Shown here in pieces: positions 8,007 to 17,653 of a stretch of 64,000 nt of DNA; position 1 is the first letter of the stretch, and every line of letters begins with the position of its first letter. The translations under genes were made by a program, and so were the position numbers. Source of the DNA: Pseudomonas mohnii. Lineage in GTDB: Bacteria; Pseudomonadota; Gammaproteobacteria; Pseudomonadales; Pseudomonadaceae. The notes below the pieces were generated by a model that was not told the origin of the DNA, did not search any database, and saw only the letters and a program-made list of their open reading frames with translations. The stretch covers positions 930,001-994,000 of the forward strand of contig NZ_FNRV01000001.1 in NCBI RefSeq assembly GCF_900105115.1, read 5' to 3'.

Positions 8007-9029
8007 TTAGAAACCCTCACCCCAGGTATCACTCAGCATAAAACCGGCCGCCAACGGGTCGTCGGGATCGAGGCCGATCTGGTGCAGCCCATAGATCCAG
8101 GCCCGCCCGGTGACCCTGGGCAACACCGCCGGTTTACCGCCCACAGTCGTCAGCCCCAGCAGTTCGACCTGAAACTCGCCGCCAATGGTCGAGCGCGAGG
8201 TGAGTGCATCCCCCACTTCGACCAGGTTGCGTGCGCTCAAGGTCGCCAGGTTCGCCGAACTGCCCGTGCCACAGGGCGAGCGGTCGACCCGCCCCGGAGG
8301 CAGCGTGGTACAGGTCTGGTAGGTGAGCCGATCCACACGGTGGCGGAACATCACATACGCCACCTCGTCGAGCGCCTTGAACAACGGGTGGCTCACCTTC
8401 ACCTGCTGATTGATCAAGCCTTTGAGGCGCACGCCTTGAGTGGCCAGTTCACGGGCATTCTCGGGGGCAATGCTGAGGCCGATCTGGTCAACGTCCACCA
8501 GCGCGTAGTAGACACCACCGAAGGCAATGTCGGCCTTGATCACACCAAAGTCCGCGGTCTCGATCGGCACATCCAGTTGCTCGACAAAGGACGGCACCAT
8601 ATCCAGCGAAACGCTCTGACAGCGCCCGTCCGCGCACCGGGCACGGGCGGTCACCAGGCCCGCCGGAGTGTCGAGCACCACCGTGGTCACGGGCTCGACC
8701 ATCTCCAGCATCCCCAGTTCCAGCAAGGCGGTGACAACACAAATGCAGTTGCTGCCGGACATGGGGTGCGCCTTGTCCGCCTGTAGCACGATAAAACCGG
8801 CCTGGGCTTCGGGCCGGGTCGGCGGCAATAGCAGGTTCACCGACATCTGCAGGCAACCGCGCGGCTCCAGAATCACCAGGCGCCGCAGGCTGTCGTCGAC
8901 TTCGTTGATGTAGTTCATCTTGTCGAGCATGGTCTTGCCGGGGATATCGATGACTCCGCCGGTGATGACCTTGCCGATCTCGCCTTCACAATGCACGTCA
9001 GCCATTTGCAGCGTCTTTTTCCAGCGCAT
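8007..9029 (-). CDS. Proline-racemase-family enzyme with Ser/Cys catalytic pair (hydroxyproline dehydratase or epimerase)
   Basis: A 340-residue member of the proline racemase superfamily. The second catalytic cysteine is intact (Cys253 in [11 protein letters not shown]), but the first is replaced by serine (Ser91 in HPMSGSN, where racemases read MCGH). Thr/Cys or Ser/Cys pairs are typical of members acting as trans-3-hydroxy-L-proline dehydratases, sometimes with epimerase side activity, so that role fits better than racemisation. Start at 9029 has AGGA seven bases upstream. It follows the aldehyde dehydrogenase by 11 bp and precedes the GntR regulator. Confidence 0.88.
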   Translation of the reverse strand: MRWKKTLQMADVHCEGEIGKVITGGVIDIPGKTMLDKMNYINEVDDSLRRLVILEPRGCLQMSVNLLLPPTRPEAQAGFIVLQADKAHPMSGSNCICVVTALLELGMLEMVEPVTTVVLDTPAGLVTARARCADGRCQSVSLDMVPSFVEQLDVPIETADFGVIKADIAFGGVYYALVDVDQIGLSIAPENARELATQGVRLKGLINQQVKVSHPLFKALDEVAYVMFRHRVDRLTYQTCTTLPPGRVDRSPCGTGSSANLATLSARNLVEVGDALTSRSTIGGEFQVELLGLTTVGGKPAVLPRVTGRAWIYGLHQIGLDPDDPLAAGFMLSDTWGEGF

Positions 9030-9040
9030 GTCCGGATCCT

Positions 9041-10522
9041 TTACTTGATGTACCAGCCCCAGGGCTGCTCGCTGTCGTAGCGGGTGATCTGCTTGGTTTC
9101 CAGGTAATTGTTCAAGCCCCACTCGCCCAGTTCGCGCCCGATACCGCTTTGCTTGTAGCCGCCCCAAGGGGCCTCGGTGAAGGTCGGTTGGGAGCAATTG
9201 ACCCAGACGATGCCCGCTCGCAGTCGGCGGGCGACACGTTCGGCACGGGCACTGTCCCGGGACATCACGGCAGCCGCGAGGCCGAAGCGCGAGTCGTTGG
9301 CGCTGCGCACGGCATCGGCTTCGTCATCGAAGGGACGTACACACACCACCGGGCCGAAGATTTCTTCTTTCCAGATCCAGCTGTCCTGCGGCACGTCGGC
9401 AAAAATCGCCGGGGTCAGGAAGTAGCCTTTTTCGCAATGGGCCGGACGCGTACCGCCGGTGAGCAGCGTCGCGCCCTCCTCCCGGCCACGGGCGATGGCC
9501 GCCAGTACCTTGTCGTACTGACCACGACTGACCAACGGGCCAAGCAGCACGCCTTCGTCCATGCCATGGCCGATACTGACGCGCTCGGTCTGCTCCACCA
9601 GCCGCTTGAGCAGCGGCTCATACAGATCGCGCTGGACCAGCACCCTTGAAGTCGCCGAACACACCTGGCCCTGGTTCCAGAAAATGCCGAACATGATCCA
9701 TTCGACCGCGGCTTCGATATCGCTGTCGTCGAAGATGATGAAAGGCGACTTGCCCCCCAGTTCCAGGCTGATGTTTTTGATGTCGCGGGCGGCGGCCTGC
9801 ATGATCCTCGTTCCGGTTGGCACGCTGCCGGTAAAGGCCAGTTTGTCGATACCGGGATGCTCGCTCAGAGGGGCGCCGGCCTCCGGGCCGAGGCCGGTGA
9901 CCACGTTGAGTACACCGGCAGGCAAACCGGCCTGATGGGCGATGTCCGCCAGTTCCAGGGCAGTCAGCGGTGTCAGTTCCGACGGCTTGAGCACCATGCA
10001 GCAGCCGGCGGCCAGTGCCGGTGCGACTTTCCAGGCAGCCATCAGCATCGGGAAGTTCCAGGGAATGATCGCCCCGGCAACGCCCACTGGCTCCTTGCGT
10101 GCAATGGAGGTGAAGCGTTCATCGGCCAGCGCAATGTTCTGCTCACGATGACCGTCCAGGCCTTCGGCCAGATCAGCATAAAAGTCAAAGCAGCCTGCGG
10201 TATCGGCAATGTCCCACTGGGCTTCGGGCAACGGCTTGCCGTTGTCGCGCACCTCAAGCCCGGCCAGTTCGTCCTGGCGCTGGCGAATGCCGTTGGCGAT
10301 GGCCCGCAGAATCGTCGCGCGCTCGGCCCCGGTCATTTGTGGCCAGGGACCGTCATCAAATGCCCGGCGTGCGGCACTGACGGCCAGGTCGATGTCTTCT
10401 GCGGTGGCCGCCGCGACCTGGGTGATCACCGACTCATCGCTCGGGTCGATCGTGTCAAAGGCGCCGCCATTTTTGGGGCGAACCCACTGGCCGTCGATGT
10501 AGAGCTGGTCAAAGGATTTCAT
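9041..10522 (-). CDS. NAD(P)-dependent aldehyde dehydrogenase, candidate 2,5-dioxopentanoate dehydrogenase
   Basis: A full-length ALDH (493 residues) with catalytic Cys288 (GQVCSA), general base Glu254 (LELGGKSP) and oxyanion Asn156 (PWNFPM). It resembles the betaine-aldehyde dehydrogenase branch. In a hydroxyproline pathway an ALDH is needed to oxidise alpha-ketoglutarate semialdehyde to 2-oxoglutarate after the LhpC-type deaminase step, and this is the only ALDH in the operon. Its start overlaps the stop of the oxidoreductase gene by 4 bp (ATGA), implying translational coupling. Substrate is inferred from context. Confidence 0.9.
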   Translation of the reverse strand: MKSFDQLYIDGQWVRPKNGGAFDTIDPSDESVITQVAAATAEDIDLAVSAARRAFDDGPWPQMTGAERATILRAIANGIRQRQDELAGLEVRDNGKPLPEAQWDIADTAGCFDFYADLAEGLDGHREQNIALADERFTSIARKEPVGVAGAIIPWNFPMLMAAWKVAPALAAGCCMVLKPSELTPLTALELADIAHQAGLPAGVLNVVTGLGPEAGAPLSEHPGIDKLAFTGSVPTGTRIMQAAARDIKNISLELGGKSPFIIFDDSDIEAAVEWIMFGIFWNQGQVCSATSRVLVQRDLYEPLLKRLVEQTERVSIGHGMDEGVLLGPLVSRGQYDKVLAAIARGREEGATLLTGGTRPAHCEKGYFLTPAIFADVPQDSWIWKEEIFGPVVCVRPFDDEADAVRSANDSRFGLAAAVMSRDSARAERVARRLRAGIVWVNCSQPTFTEAPWGGYKQSGIGRELGEWGLNNYLETKQITRYDSEQPWGWYIK

Positions 10523-11817
10523 GCATGGCCTCCAACAAGGGCAAAGCGCTGGGCGCTGAAAGGGGTCAGGTCCTGGGCGGGTTTGCGCCCGACAACCAGG
10601 TCAGTGATGAGTCGTCCGGTGGTTGCACCCAGCGTCAGGCCGAGCTGGCCGTGGCCGAACGCGAGGAACACGTTCGCCACCCGGCTGCTGCGATCGATCA
10701 CCGGTTTGGTGTCGGGCAGAAACGGTCGATAGCCGACGCCGTACTCGACCTTGTCCAGTTGCAACCGGGGAAGAATTTTTCGGGCTTTCTCGAGAATGAT
10801 GTCGGCGCGCTTGAAATTCGGCTCGGCGTTCGGGCCGGCGAATTCGATGGTGCCGCCAATCTGCAAACCACGGGACATCGGGCTGAAGCAGAACCCGCCA
10901 TCGGCATAAATCACCGAATGGCGAATCTCCACGCCGGGGGTGGGCAGCAACACCTGATAACCGGCGATGCCGGCCAGTGGAACCTGCGCACCGAGCTGCC
11001 CGAAAAACTGTCGCGAGCCCGTGCCGGCGGCGATCACCACCTGATCAGCCGCATAGCGTTGGCCATCGGCGAGGGTGACGCCGCTGGCACGGTCGGCTAC
11101 CTCATCGATGCGCTTGACCTGGCCACGCACGCGCGCGCCGCCCTGATCGAGAAAACTTTGCGTCAATGCGGCAATAAAACCTTTGGTATCGCTGACCGCG
11201 CGCCAGTCTGGAAACAGCAGGCCATGGCTGAACTTGCCGGCCAACGACGGTTCGAGGTCCGAGATGGCCGCCGCGTCCAGCACTTCGGATTTGAAACCCA
11301 GTGCCTGGCGCAATGCCAGATGCTCGCGTTCGTGTTCCAGGCCTGCCGGTGTATCGAACAACTCGATGATCGGCCGTTGCCCCATCAGGCTCTTGTCCGG
11401 GCAAGCCGCCAACAAGGGTCCATAGTCCTCGTAGACCTGGTGCGTCAGGGTCGCCATGTCTTCGGCGATCTCGACGATCTTCGAATGCCGGGCACAGGCC
11501 AGAAAGCGCAGGAACCACGGCAAGATGCCGGGCAAGGCGCCGGGCCTGAGCGCCAGCGGCCCCTTCTGGTCGAGCAACCAGCCGGGGATTTTTTTCAGGA
11601 TGCCGGGCTTGGACAGCGGAATCACTTCGCTGACCGCCATTTGCCCGCAACTCCATTTGGCGGTGCTGTCGCCCGCCGCGGCCGGGTCGATCAGCGTCAC
11701 GGCATAGCCTTCGCGTTGCAGGTACAGGGCACAACAGACGCCGACGATGCCACCGCCGACCACCACAGCCTTCTCTGCGGGAAAGGGTGCTTGTGCAACG
11801 GGCTGTGCAGGCGTCAT
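10519..11817 (-). CDS. FAD-dependent D-amino-acid (D-hydroxyproline) dehydrogenase
   Basis: DadA/DAO-type flavoprotein of 432 residues with an N-terminal Rossmann motif ([15 protein letters not shown]) and a C-terminal [10 protein letters not shown] segment typical of DadA. It would oxidise cis-4-hydroxy-D-proline, the epimerase product, to 1-pyrroline-4-hydroxy-2-carboxylate, passing electrons to the respiratory chain. The start at 11817 (MTPAQPV) overlaps the preceding gene by the 4-bp ATGA, and its stop overlaps the ALDH start in the same way. This one-protein form differs from the multi-subunit oxidase used by some pseudomonads. Confidence 0.9.
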   Translation of the reverse strand: MTPAQPVAQAPFPAEKAVVVGGGIVGVCCALYLQREGYAVTLIDPAAAGDSTAKWSCGQMAVSEVIPLSKPGILKKIPGWLLDQKGPLALRPGALPGILPWFLRFLACARHSKIVEIAEDMATLTHQVYEDYGPLLAACPDKSLMGQRPIIELFDTPAGLEHEREHLALRQALGFKSEVLDAAAISDLEPSLAGKFSHGLLFPDWRAVSDTKGFIAALTQSFLDQGGARVRGQVKRIDEVADRASGVTLADGQRYAADQVVIAAGTGSRQFFGQLGAQVPLAGIAGYQVLLPTPGVEIRHSVIYADGGFCFSPMSRGLQIGGTIEFAGPNAEPNFKRADIILEKARKILPRLQLDKVEYGVGYRPFLPDTKPVIDRSSRVANVFLAFGHGQLGLTLGATTGRLITDLVVGRKPAQDLTPFSAQRFALVGGHA

Positions 11818-12857
11818 AGGGAAGTCTCTTGAGCAGAGGCTGGAGCGGCATAATCTTCCAGACTGAAGCCGTCCCACCAGGGTTGGGTGTCGTCGACAAT
11901 AAACTCGGCACGCCCGGTGATCCATGCCCTTCCTTCAATACTGGGGCGAATCGCGGCACTGCCGTCTTCCAATTGCAGGGTCTGGGCCACGCGGCCGACG
12001 AAAAAACTGCCGATCAGGCTTTCATGGCGATAGGCACCCTCTTCAGCCAGCCAGCCACGGGCAAAGCGCTGGGCGACCCGGGCCGAACTGCCGGTGCCGC
12101 ACGGCGAACGATCGATCAGGCTCGCCCCGGCAATCACCACGGCCCGGCCCTGGGATTGTGCGGACAACGGCGCGCCGGTCCACATGCAATGCTTGACGCC
12201 CCTGATGGCCGGGTTTTCCGGGTGAACCACGTCAACCGTCCGGTTGACCAGATCCTGCATCTCCCGGCCCCATTCCAGCAGTTGCTGCGGGCTGAAATGT
12301 TCGCAGCCCGGGAAATTGGCTTGCACCTCGACAATCGGGTAGAAGTTGCCGCCATAGGCGATGTCGACCTTCAGCAACCCCAGGGGCGGGAAGTCGAGAA
12401 GCAGATCACGGTGCAGCAAGAACGATGGAACGTTAGTGAAACGCACCGCACTGACCTTGTCGCCGTCGCGTACATAAGTCGCATGGATCTGCCCCGCCGG
12501 CACATCCACCACCACGGTGCCCGGGACTTTCGGCTCGATCAGACCGGCCTCCAGGGCAAAGGTAATCGAGCCCAGCGTGGCATGCCCGCACATGGGCAAA
12601 CAGCCGGAAGTCTCGATAAACAGCAGGCTGAAGTCGCTGTCGGCGCGCAACGGCGGGTAGAAAATCGTGCCCGACATGTGCGAGTGACCGCGCGGTTCAA
12701 GCATCAGGCTACGGCGAATCCAGTCGAAATCGGCCATGAAGTGTTCGCGCCGCTCGCTCATGGTCCGGCCGTTGAGGGCTGGGGCTCCGGCGATCACCAT
12801 GCGTACGGGCATGCCTTCGGTATGGCCTTCGATACTGTTGAAAACGTGTCGAGTCAT
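11814..12857 (-). CDS. lhpA: 4-hydroxyproline 2-epimerase (proline racemase family, Cys/Cys)
   Basis: A 347-residue proline-racemase-family enzyme with both acid/base cysteines: Cys90 in PMCGHATLG and Cys253 in [11 protein letters not shown]. In the context of a DapA-like deaminase and a D-amino-acid dehydrogenase this is most likely the epimerase that starts the pathway by converting trans-4-hydroxy-L-proline to the cis-D form. The start at 12857 ([15 protein letters not shown]) matches the family N-terminus. It is slightly longer than the ~310-residue P. putida enzyme. The symbol is by functional analogy. Confidence 0.88.
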   Translation of the reverse strand: MTRHVFNSIEGHTEGMPVRMVIAGAPALNGRTMSERREHFMADFDWIRRSLMLEPRGHSHMSGTIFYPPLRADSDFSLLFIETSGCLPMCGHATLGSITFALEAGLIEPKVPGTVVVDVPAGQIHATYVRDGDKVSAVRFTNVPSFLLHRDLLLDFPPLGLLKVDIAYGGNFYPIVEVQANFPGCEHFSPQQLLEWGREMQDLVNRTVDVVHPENPAIRGVKHCMWTGAPLSAQSQGRAVVIAGASLIDRSPCGTGSSARVAQRFARGWLAEEGAYRHESLIGSFFVGRVAQTLQLEDGSAAIRPSIEGRAWITGRAEFIVDDTQPWWDGFSLEDYAAPASAQETSL

Positions 12858-12915
12858 CGTATTCACTCCGTCGTGCCGCATCGGTCGGGTGTGGCGACCG
12901 ATGCGGCCAGTGCCA

Positions 12916-13797
12916 TTAACCCAGCGCCACTTCGAAAGCCTTGCGGAAGCTGGCCTTCTCGTCGCTGGTCAGCGGTTGCAGCGGCATGCGCGCGGCGCCG
13001 GCATCGAAACCTGCCAGCTCACAGCCGTACTTGACCTTCTGGATGAACTTGCCCGACTCCATGTCCGCCAGTACCGGGAACAGCGAACGCACGATGTCCT
13101 GGGCACCGGTCAGGTCGCCACGGGTGTATTTGCTGTAGAAATCACAGACCTGCTGCGTCAGGCAGTTGGCCGGGCCACAGATCCAGCTGCTGGCGCCCCA
13201 CAGGAAGAAGTCCAGCGCCTGATCGTCGGAACCGCACGACAGTTGATAGTTGTCCTTGTAGGTGTTGCCGATCTCGATGGCGCGCAGCAGGTTGCCGCTG
13301 CTTTCCTTGATCGCGATCACGCGCTTGTTGTCCTTGAAAGCGTCCAGCACGGTAAAGCCGACTTCGACGTTGGTTCGCACCGGGTAGTTGTACAGCACCA
13401 CATTGATGTCGGGCGCGGCGTCGAGAATGGCCTGGTAGTGACCGATCAGCTCGTCCTGGGATGGCAGTGCGTAGTAAGGCGGCGCGATCAGCAGGTTGGT
13501 GTAGCCGGCGTCGCGGGTCTGCTTCACCTGCTCGATCACCTCGCGGGTGCAGGAGCCATTGGCACCGGCGATCAACACCCCACGGTCCCCCACCACTTCG
13601 CGCACGGTGGACAGAATCTGCCGTCGCTCCTGATTGGTCAGCGCGTAGTACTCACCGGTGGAACCCAGCGGCACGAAGCCCGTGACGCCCGCCTTGAGTT
13701 GAAACTCGATGATGTTGCCCAGCATGTCGTAATTGACGTTGCCGGCCTTGTCGAACGGTGTGACCAGAGCAGGCAGGATGCCTTTGAGTTGAGTCAT
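12916..13797 (-). CDS. lhpC: DapA-family lyase, 1-pyrroline-4-hydroxy-2-carboxylate deaminase
   Basis: A 293-residue DHDPS/NAL-superfamily TIM barrel with Schiff-base Lys164 (IAIKESSGN), Tyr136 (LYNYPVRTN) and a carboxylate-binding GSTGEYY loop. In hydroxyproline degradation LhpC deaminates and dehydrates pyrroline-4-hydroxy-2-carboxylate to alpha-ketoglutarate semialdehyde. Neighbours on both sides (transporter, epimerase, oxidase, ALDH) support this over a dihydrodipicolinate synthase role. Start is MTQLKG at 13797; a 37-bp gap follows the permease gene. Confidence 0.9.
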   Translation of the reverse strand: MTQLKGILPALVTPFDKAGNVNYDMLGNIIEFQLKAGVTGFVPLGSTGEYYALTNQERRQILSTVREVVGDRGVLIAGANGSCTREVIEQVKQTRDAGYTNLLIAPPYYALPSQDELIGHYQAILDAAPDINVVLYNYPVRTNVEVGFTVLDAFKDNKRVIAIKESSGNLLRAIEIGNTYKDNYQLSCGSDDQALDFFLWGASSWICGPANCLTQQVCDFYSKYTRGDLTGAQDIVRSLFPVLADMESGKFIQKVKYGCELAGFDAGAARMPLQPLTSDEKASFRKAFEVALG

Positions 13798-13834
13798 TGC
13801 AGACACTCCACGGATTTGAGTACGAGGGTTGGGG

Positions 13835-14500
13835 TTAGTACGCATAACGACGCAGCATCCGCGTCTCGACCACGCTGACCAGTCGGGTCAGCGGGAACGC
13901 CACGAGGAAATAGATGACCGCCACCGCCGAGAGAAACTCGACCGGCCGGGCCGTGCTGTTGGAAATGTTCTGGCCGACGAACATCAGGTCGGCGATGCCC
14001 ACCGAGGAAATCAGCGCGCTTTCCTTGAACAGTGAAACCACGTTGGACAGCAGCGGCGGAATGCCTCGCAGCAAAGCCTGGGGGAACACCACGAACACCG
14101 TTTTATTCCACGAGGCCAGGCCCAATGCGACGCAGGCGTCATGCTGTTCGCCGGGTATCGACTTGAGCGCGCCCCGGAAGGTCTCGCTGGTGATCGCGGT
14201 CATGTACAGGGTCAGTGCCAGCAACACCGACACGTAGGGCGGGATGTCGATACCGAACACCACCGGAAAACAGAAAAACACCCAGAACAGCTGGATCAGC
14301 AGTGGCGTACCGCGGAACAACTCCACATACAGGCCGGCCGGGACGCTCAACCAGCGGCTGCGCGAGGCCCGCAACAGGCTCAGCAGAAACCCGCACAGGC
14401 TGCCCATGATTGCGCACCCCACGGTGAACACCAGGGTCAATGCGAGCCCTTGCAGCAAGGCCTGCCAATACGAAAACACCACGGTGAAATCAAGATTCAT
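13835..14500 (-). CDS. Amino-acid ABC transporter permease
   Basis: A 221-residue inner-membrane permease of the polar amino-acid family (HisM/GlnP type) with about five helices and the EAA loop (ESFRGAL and EQHDACVALGLASWNKTVFVVFPQAL) that docks the ATPase. It is paired with the similar permease immediately upstream, 10 bp away, to form a heterodimeric pore. Its location between transporter and hydroxyproline-enzyme genes points to imino-acid import. Confidence 0.92.
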   Translation of the reverse strand: MNLDFTVVFSYWQALLQGLALTLVFTVGCAIMGSLCGFLLSLLRASRSRWLSVPAGLYVELFRGTPLLIQLFWVFFCFPVVFGIDIPPYVSVLLALTLYMTAITSETFRGALKSIPGEQHDACVALGLASWNKTVFVVFPQALLRGIPPLLSNVVSLFKESALISSVGIADLMFVGQNISNSTARPVEFLSAVAVIYFLVAFPLTRLVSVVETRMLRRYAY

Positions 14501-14510
14501 GACGACCTCC

Positions 14511-15182
14511 TCAGCGCGCGAGCGCGGTGTCCTGACGGCGTTCCAGCCATTGCACGAACTGAGCGATGGGCAACGACAGCGCGAAGTAGATGAGTGCGAT
14601 CAGCGAATAGGTTTCCAGCGGTCGGTAGGCTTCGGTGGCGATGCTTTTGCCGACGTACATCAGGTCGCCCACGGCGACGATGGCCACCAACGCACTCTGC
14701 TGAAGAATCGAGATGCCATTGGTCATCAACACCGGAATGGCCGTGCGCAGCGCCTGCGGGAGAATCACGTAGAGCGTGCGTTGCCATGGGCGCAGGCCCA
14801 GGGCCACGCTGGCATCGAGGTGTTCATGGGGCACCGCCTGCACGCCGGCCCGATAGGCTTCTGCATTGAATGCGGTGAGGTTCAGCCCCAGGGCGAGCAC
14901 GCCCATGGTGATGGGGTCGATGAACACGTTGAACAGCATCGGCACGCAGTAGAAAAACCAGACGATCTGCAACAACACCGGTGTGCAACGGAAGAACTCG
15001 ATGAACATCTGCGCCGGCCAGCGCAGGAAAAACCAGCGACTCAAGGTGAGCAGGCATAGACCGAAACCGAGCACCAGGCCGACGATGTTCGACACCAGCG
15101 CCAGTTGCAGGGTGACTTTCAGCCCGTCCCACAGCAGGCCGAAATTGCCCTGCAGAAAGTTGAAATCGAATTGGTAGTTCAT
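14511..15182 (-). CDS. Amino-acid ABC transporter permease
   Basis: A 223-residue polar-amino-acid-type permease with EAA loop (HLDASVALGLRPWQRTLYVI). Start ATG at 15182 is set by AGGAG eight bases upstream; longer upstream frames have no membrane-protein character. It lies 11 bp after the ATPase and 10 bp before the second permease, so the transporter is one transcript. Confidence 0.92.
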   Translation of the reverse strand: MNYQFDFNFLQGNFGLLWDGLKVTLQLALVSNIVGLVLGFGLCLLTLSRWFFLRWPAQMFIEFFRCTPVLLQIVWFFYCVPMLFNVFIDPITMGVLALGLNLTAFNAEAYRAGVQAVPHEHLDASVALGLRPWQRTLYVILPQALRTAIPVLMTNGISILQQSALVAIVAVGDLMYVGKSIATEAYRPLETYSLIALIYFALSLPIAQFVQWLERRQDTALAR

Positions 15183-15193
15183 GATCAGGCTCC

Positions 15194-16015
15194 TCAGTCC
15201 AGGTGCAGCACTTTTTCCAGGAACTCGCGGGTGCGCGGTTCCCTGGGCTGAGTGAACAACTGGTCGGGATGGCCTTGCTCGACCACTTTGCCGTTGGCGC
15301 AAAACACCACGCGGGTGGCGATATGGCGGGCGAAGTGCATGTCGTGGGTGACGATGATCATCGCCATCTTCTGTTCGGCCAGTTGCAGCATGACGTTCTG
15401 CACCTCGATGACCATTTCAGGGTCGAGCGCCGAGGTGACTTCATCGAACAGCATCAGCTTGGGTTCCAGCATCAGCGCCCGGGCGATCGCCACGCGCTGC
15501 TTCTGGCCGCCGGACAATTGGCTGGGGTAGACGTTGAGCTTGCTTTCCAGGCCGAGCCGCGCCAGCAACGCCCGGGCCTTTTCGGTGGCCTGCGTCCGGG
15601 ACAGGCCGTGCACCTTCATCGGTGCCAGAATCAGATTGCCCAGCACCGACAGGTGCGGAAACAAGGTGTAGTGCTGGAACACCATGCCCACCTGGGTTTG
15701 CAGCGAGCAGTCCATCGGCTTGCCTTTGCCCCGGGCATTGCCGTCGATGTAAGGCTTGCCCTGAAAGCGGATGGTCCCGCCTTGAATACTCTCAAGCCCC
15801 ATCATCACTCGCAGCAAAGAGCTTTTGCCGCTGCCGCTTGGGCCAATGATCACCAGGCGATCGTCGGCCCGCATATCCAGGTCCAGGTGATCCATGACCA
15901 CCAGGTTTTCGCCGTAGGACTTGTAGACATCGCGCAGCTGGATGAACTCGCTGCTCTTCGTTTCGCAGGCGTGCAGAGGCCGTGACGGCACCGCCGCCAG
16001 ATTGGAAGCTTTCAT
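15194..16015 (-). CDS. Amino-acid ABC transporter ATP-binding protein
   Basis: A 273-residue ATPase of the GlnQ/HisP type. It has Walker A GPSGSGKSS, Q-loop VFQHYTLFPH, ABC signature LSGGQKQR, Walker B LMLFDEVTSALD and H-loop THD. The start is 16015 (MKASNLA) with GGAG eight bases upstream, which gives a 26-residue N-terminal extension before the conserved LRDVYKSYG strand. An insertion after residue 100 (NARGKGKPMDC) is larger than in GlnQ. It energises the two permeases that follow. Confidence 0.93.
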   Translation of the reverse strand: MKASNLAAVPSRPLHACETKSSEFIQLRDVYKSYGENLVVMDHLDLDMRADDRLVIIGPSGSGKSSLLRVMMGLESIQGGTIRFQGKPYIDGNARGKGKPMDCSLQTQVGMVFQHYTLFPHLSVLGNLILAPMKVHGLSRTQATEKARALLARLGLESKLNVYPSQLSGGQKQRVAIARALMLEPKLMLFDEVTSALDPEMVIEVQNVMLQLAEQKMAMIIVTHDMHFARHIATRVVFCANGKVVEQGHPDQLFTQPREPRTREFLEKVLHLD

Positions 16016-16067
16016 CGGACGTTCTCCGGGAGCGCGCAGCCCGCTGCGCGCTCGCCATCGGCGGGAT

Positions 16068-16910
16068 TTACTGAGGGGTTTTGTCGGCGTTGGCCAGTTG
16101 CGAAGCCTTGTCGACCAAGGCGTCGATTTCACCGGTCTCGCGGCGCTGGGCGAGGTAGATATTCAGCGTCTGCAAATCGGCGGCGCTCACGTCCCGGCGC
16201 ACCCCAAACGCCACACCCTGTTTGGCCAGCGCGGGTTTTGGCAGCACCTCCTTGGTCCAGCCAGGGTTGGCCACGGCGAACAGATGATTGGTGTCGCTGG
16301 CATCGACCAGCACGTCGGCGCGCTTGGACATCACGGCCATGCGCACTTCGTCCATACCCGGCAGGCGCATGATCTTGCCCTGCTTGATGACGCCCGAAAT
16401 GGCCTTGTCCTGAGCGGTACCGGACATGACGGCGAAGGTCACATCAGGTTTGTCGAAGTCGCCGATGGTGTTGCCGGCACTGGCCAGTTTCGGGTTGTCC
16501 TTGTTGATCAGCAGCGAGACCTGATAGTCCGTGGCCGGCACTGAAAAACTCACCGCCAGTGCGCGCTCAGGCGTCTGGTTGAGCGCCATGGCCATGTCCC
16601 ATTTGCCCCCTTGCAACCCCGCCACAAGGTTGTCCCAGTTGGTGTCGACGAACTCGACTTTGACCTTCAGCACCCGCTCGCCAAAGTCACGGCACAGGTC
16701 CACGAAGTAGCCGCTGTATTCGCCGGAACGCGCATCGCGCATGACGTAGGGCGCGGCAACCGCGGCCCCGCAGCGCAAAACACCGGCCTTCTGTATGTCT
16801 TTCCACAGTGAAACGTCAGCCGCCTGGGCCGGGACCTGGGTGAGCAGCGCGCCGATAGCGGATGCACAAACGAGCATGTTGCGGATGGTGCGAGGAAGGA
16901 ACCGAGCCAT
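16068..16910 (-). CDS. Periplasmic amino-acid-binding protein of the ABC importer
   Basis: A 280-residue solute-binding protein of family 3 with a Sec signal peptide (RNMLVCASAIGALLTQV, cleavage after AQA near residue 30) and the pattern GYFVDLCRDFGER, which corresponds to the GFDVDL motif of amino-acid binders. Start at 16910 with AGAGG upstream. As first gene of the ten-gene operon it defines ligand specificity, inferred as hydroxyproline or a related imino acid from the enzymes downstream. Confidence 0.92.
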   Translation of the reverse strand: MARFLPRTIRNMLVCASAIGALLTQVPAQAADVSLWKDIQKAGVLRCGAAVAAPYVMRDARSGEYSGYFVDLCRDFGERVLKVKVEFVDTNWDNLVAGLQGGKWDMAMALNQTPERALAVSFSVPATDYQVSLLINKDNPKLASAGNTIGDFDKPDVTFAVMSGTAQDKAISGVIKQGKIMRLPGMDEVRMAVMSKRADVLVDASDTNHLFAVANPGWTKEVLPKPALAKQGVAFGVRRDVSAADLQTLNIYLAQRRETGEIDALVDKASQLANADKTPQ

Positions 16911-17344
16911 TTTGACCTCTCCGATATTTCGTTCTTGTAGGCAGGAAGGTACAAATCTACATCGCTGTGCGCCGTCATGTGTGCAGCGCTGTATGCAGAT
17001 TAGAAGCGAACGAATCGGGCTGTCAACACGAGACGGCAAAATTTATCGGCAAGGTGCCAATGCAGCCGGTGATGGGTGGCGCAAAGTGTGGAGAAAGTGA
17101 TCGGAAACGGGCTAAGCGAGGGCGGCTGGAAGAGCGGGTCGAAGACCTGCAAGGCGCAATCAGTTGAATGGCCGATCGGCAGGCGCCGTTGCGGCTAATG
17201 CCTGCTCAGATGCAGAAACGCGAGTCGGAACCGCAAACGTTTTCGGCGTGAATGAATGGTCAGGCCGCGTCCTCGCGGCACTTTCCAGTGGAATGCACGG
17301 CCCGATCAAACCCGGAAATTCCGGTAGGCCTCAAACTATCGGGA
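16911..17344. other. Promoter region of the imino-acid operon; otherwise no gene seen
   Basis: About 430 bp. Within it CTGTATGCAG at 16989-16998, a near-palindrome (CTGYATRCAG) about 80 bp upstream of the binding-protein start, is a possible operator for the GntR regulator encoded at the operon end; this is weak. The short frames in the rest are not convincing. Confidence 0.3.
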
Positions 17345-17506
17345 TCAGCTCTCAGAGGGCGTGCTTGAGTCGACACTGGCTTCGGCAGCCAGCTTCAAGC
17401 GGTCGGCTTTACTGATGTATTTGTTCTTTTTTACCGGTGCCAGTTTGGCGCTCGCCTTTTTGGCCTTTGCCTTGAATAACTGCTTTAGTTTCTTTTGACG
17501 ATTCAT
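17345..17506 (-). CDS. DUF2986-family lysine-rich small protein
   Basis: A 53-residue very basic protein, beginning MNRQKKLKQLFKAKAKKA and continuing with a KYISKADRLKLAAEA segment. This pattern (basic N-terminus, KAKAKKA..KLAP, then YISKADR) is the DUF2986 family found across Pseudomonas and other gamma-proteobacteria. It has about 16 Lys/Arg and no hydrophobic core, consistent with nucleic-acid or ribosome association, but no function is known. It stands alone upstream of the MFS gene end on the same strand. Confidence 0.75.
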   Translation of the reverse strand: MNRQKKLKQLFKAKAKKASAKLAPVKKNKYISKADRLKLAAEASVDSSTPSES

Positions 17507-17653
17507 TTTTTCTACTCGGTTTACAGTTGCCGAATGATATCAGTTAAAGATCCTCAGCCAGGACACTGTGGAGCGCACCGAGTGCATAACGTCGGAAACA
17601 GTTGATGTGCAACTGGCCTTGGGTAAACACGATTCGTAGCCCCTCGGCCTGTC

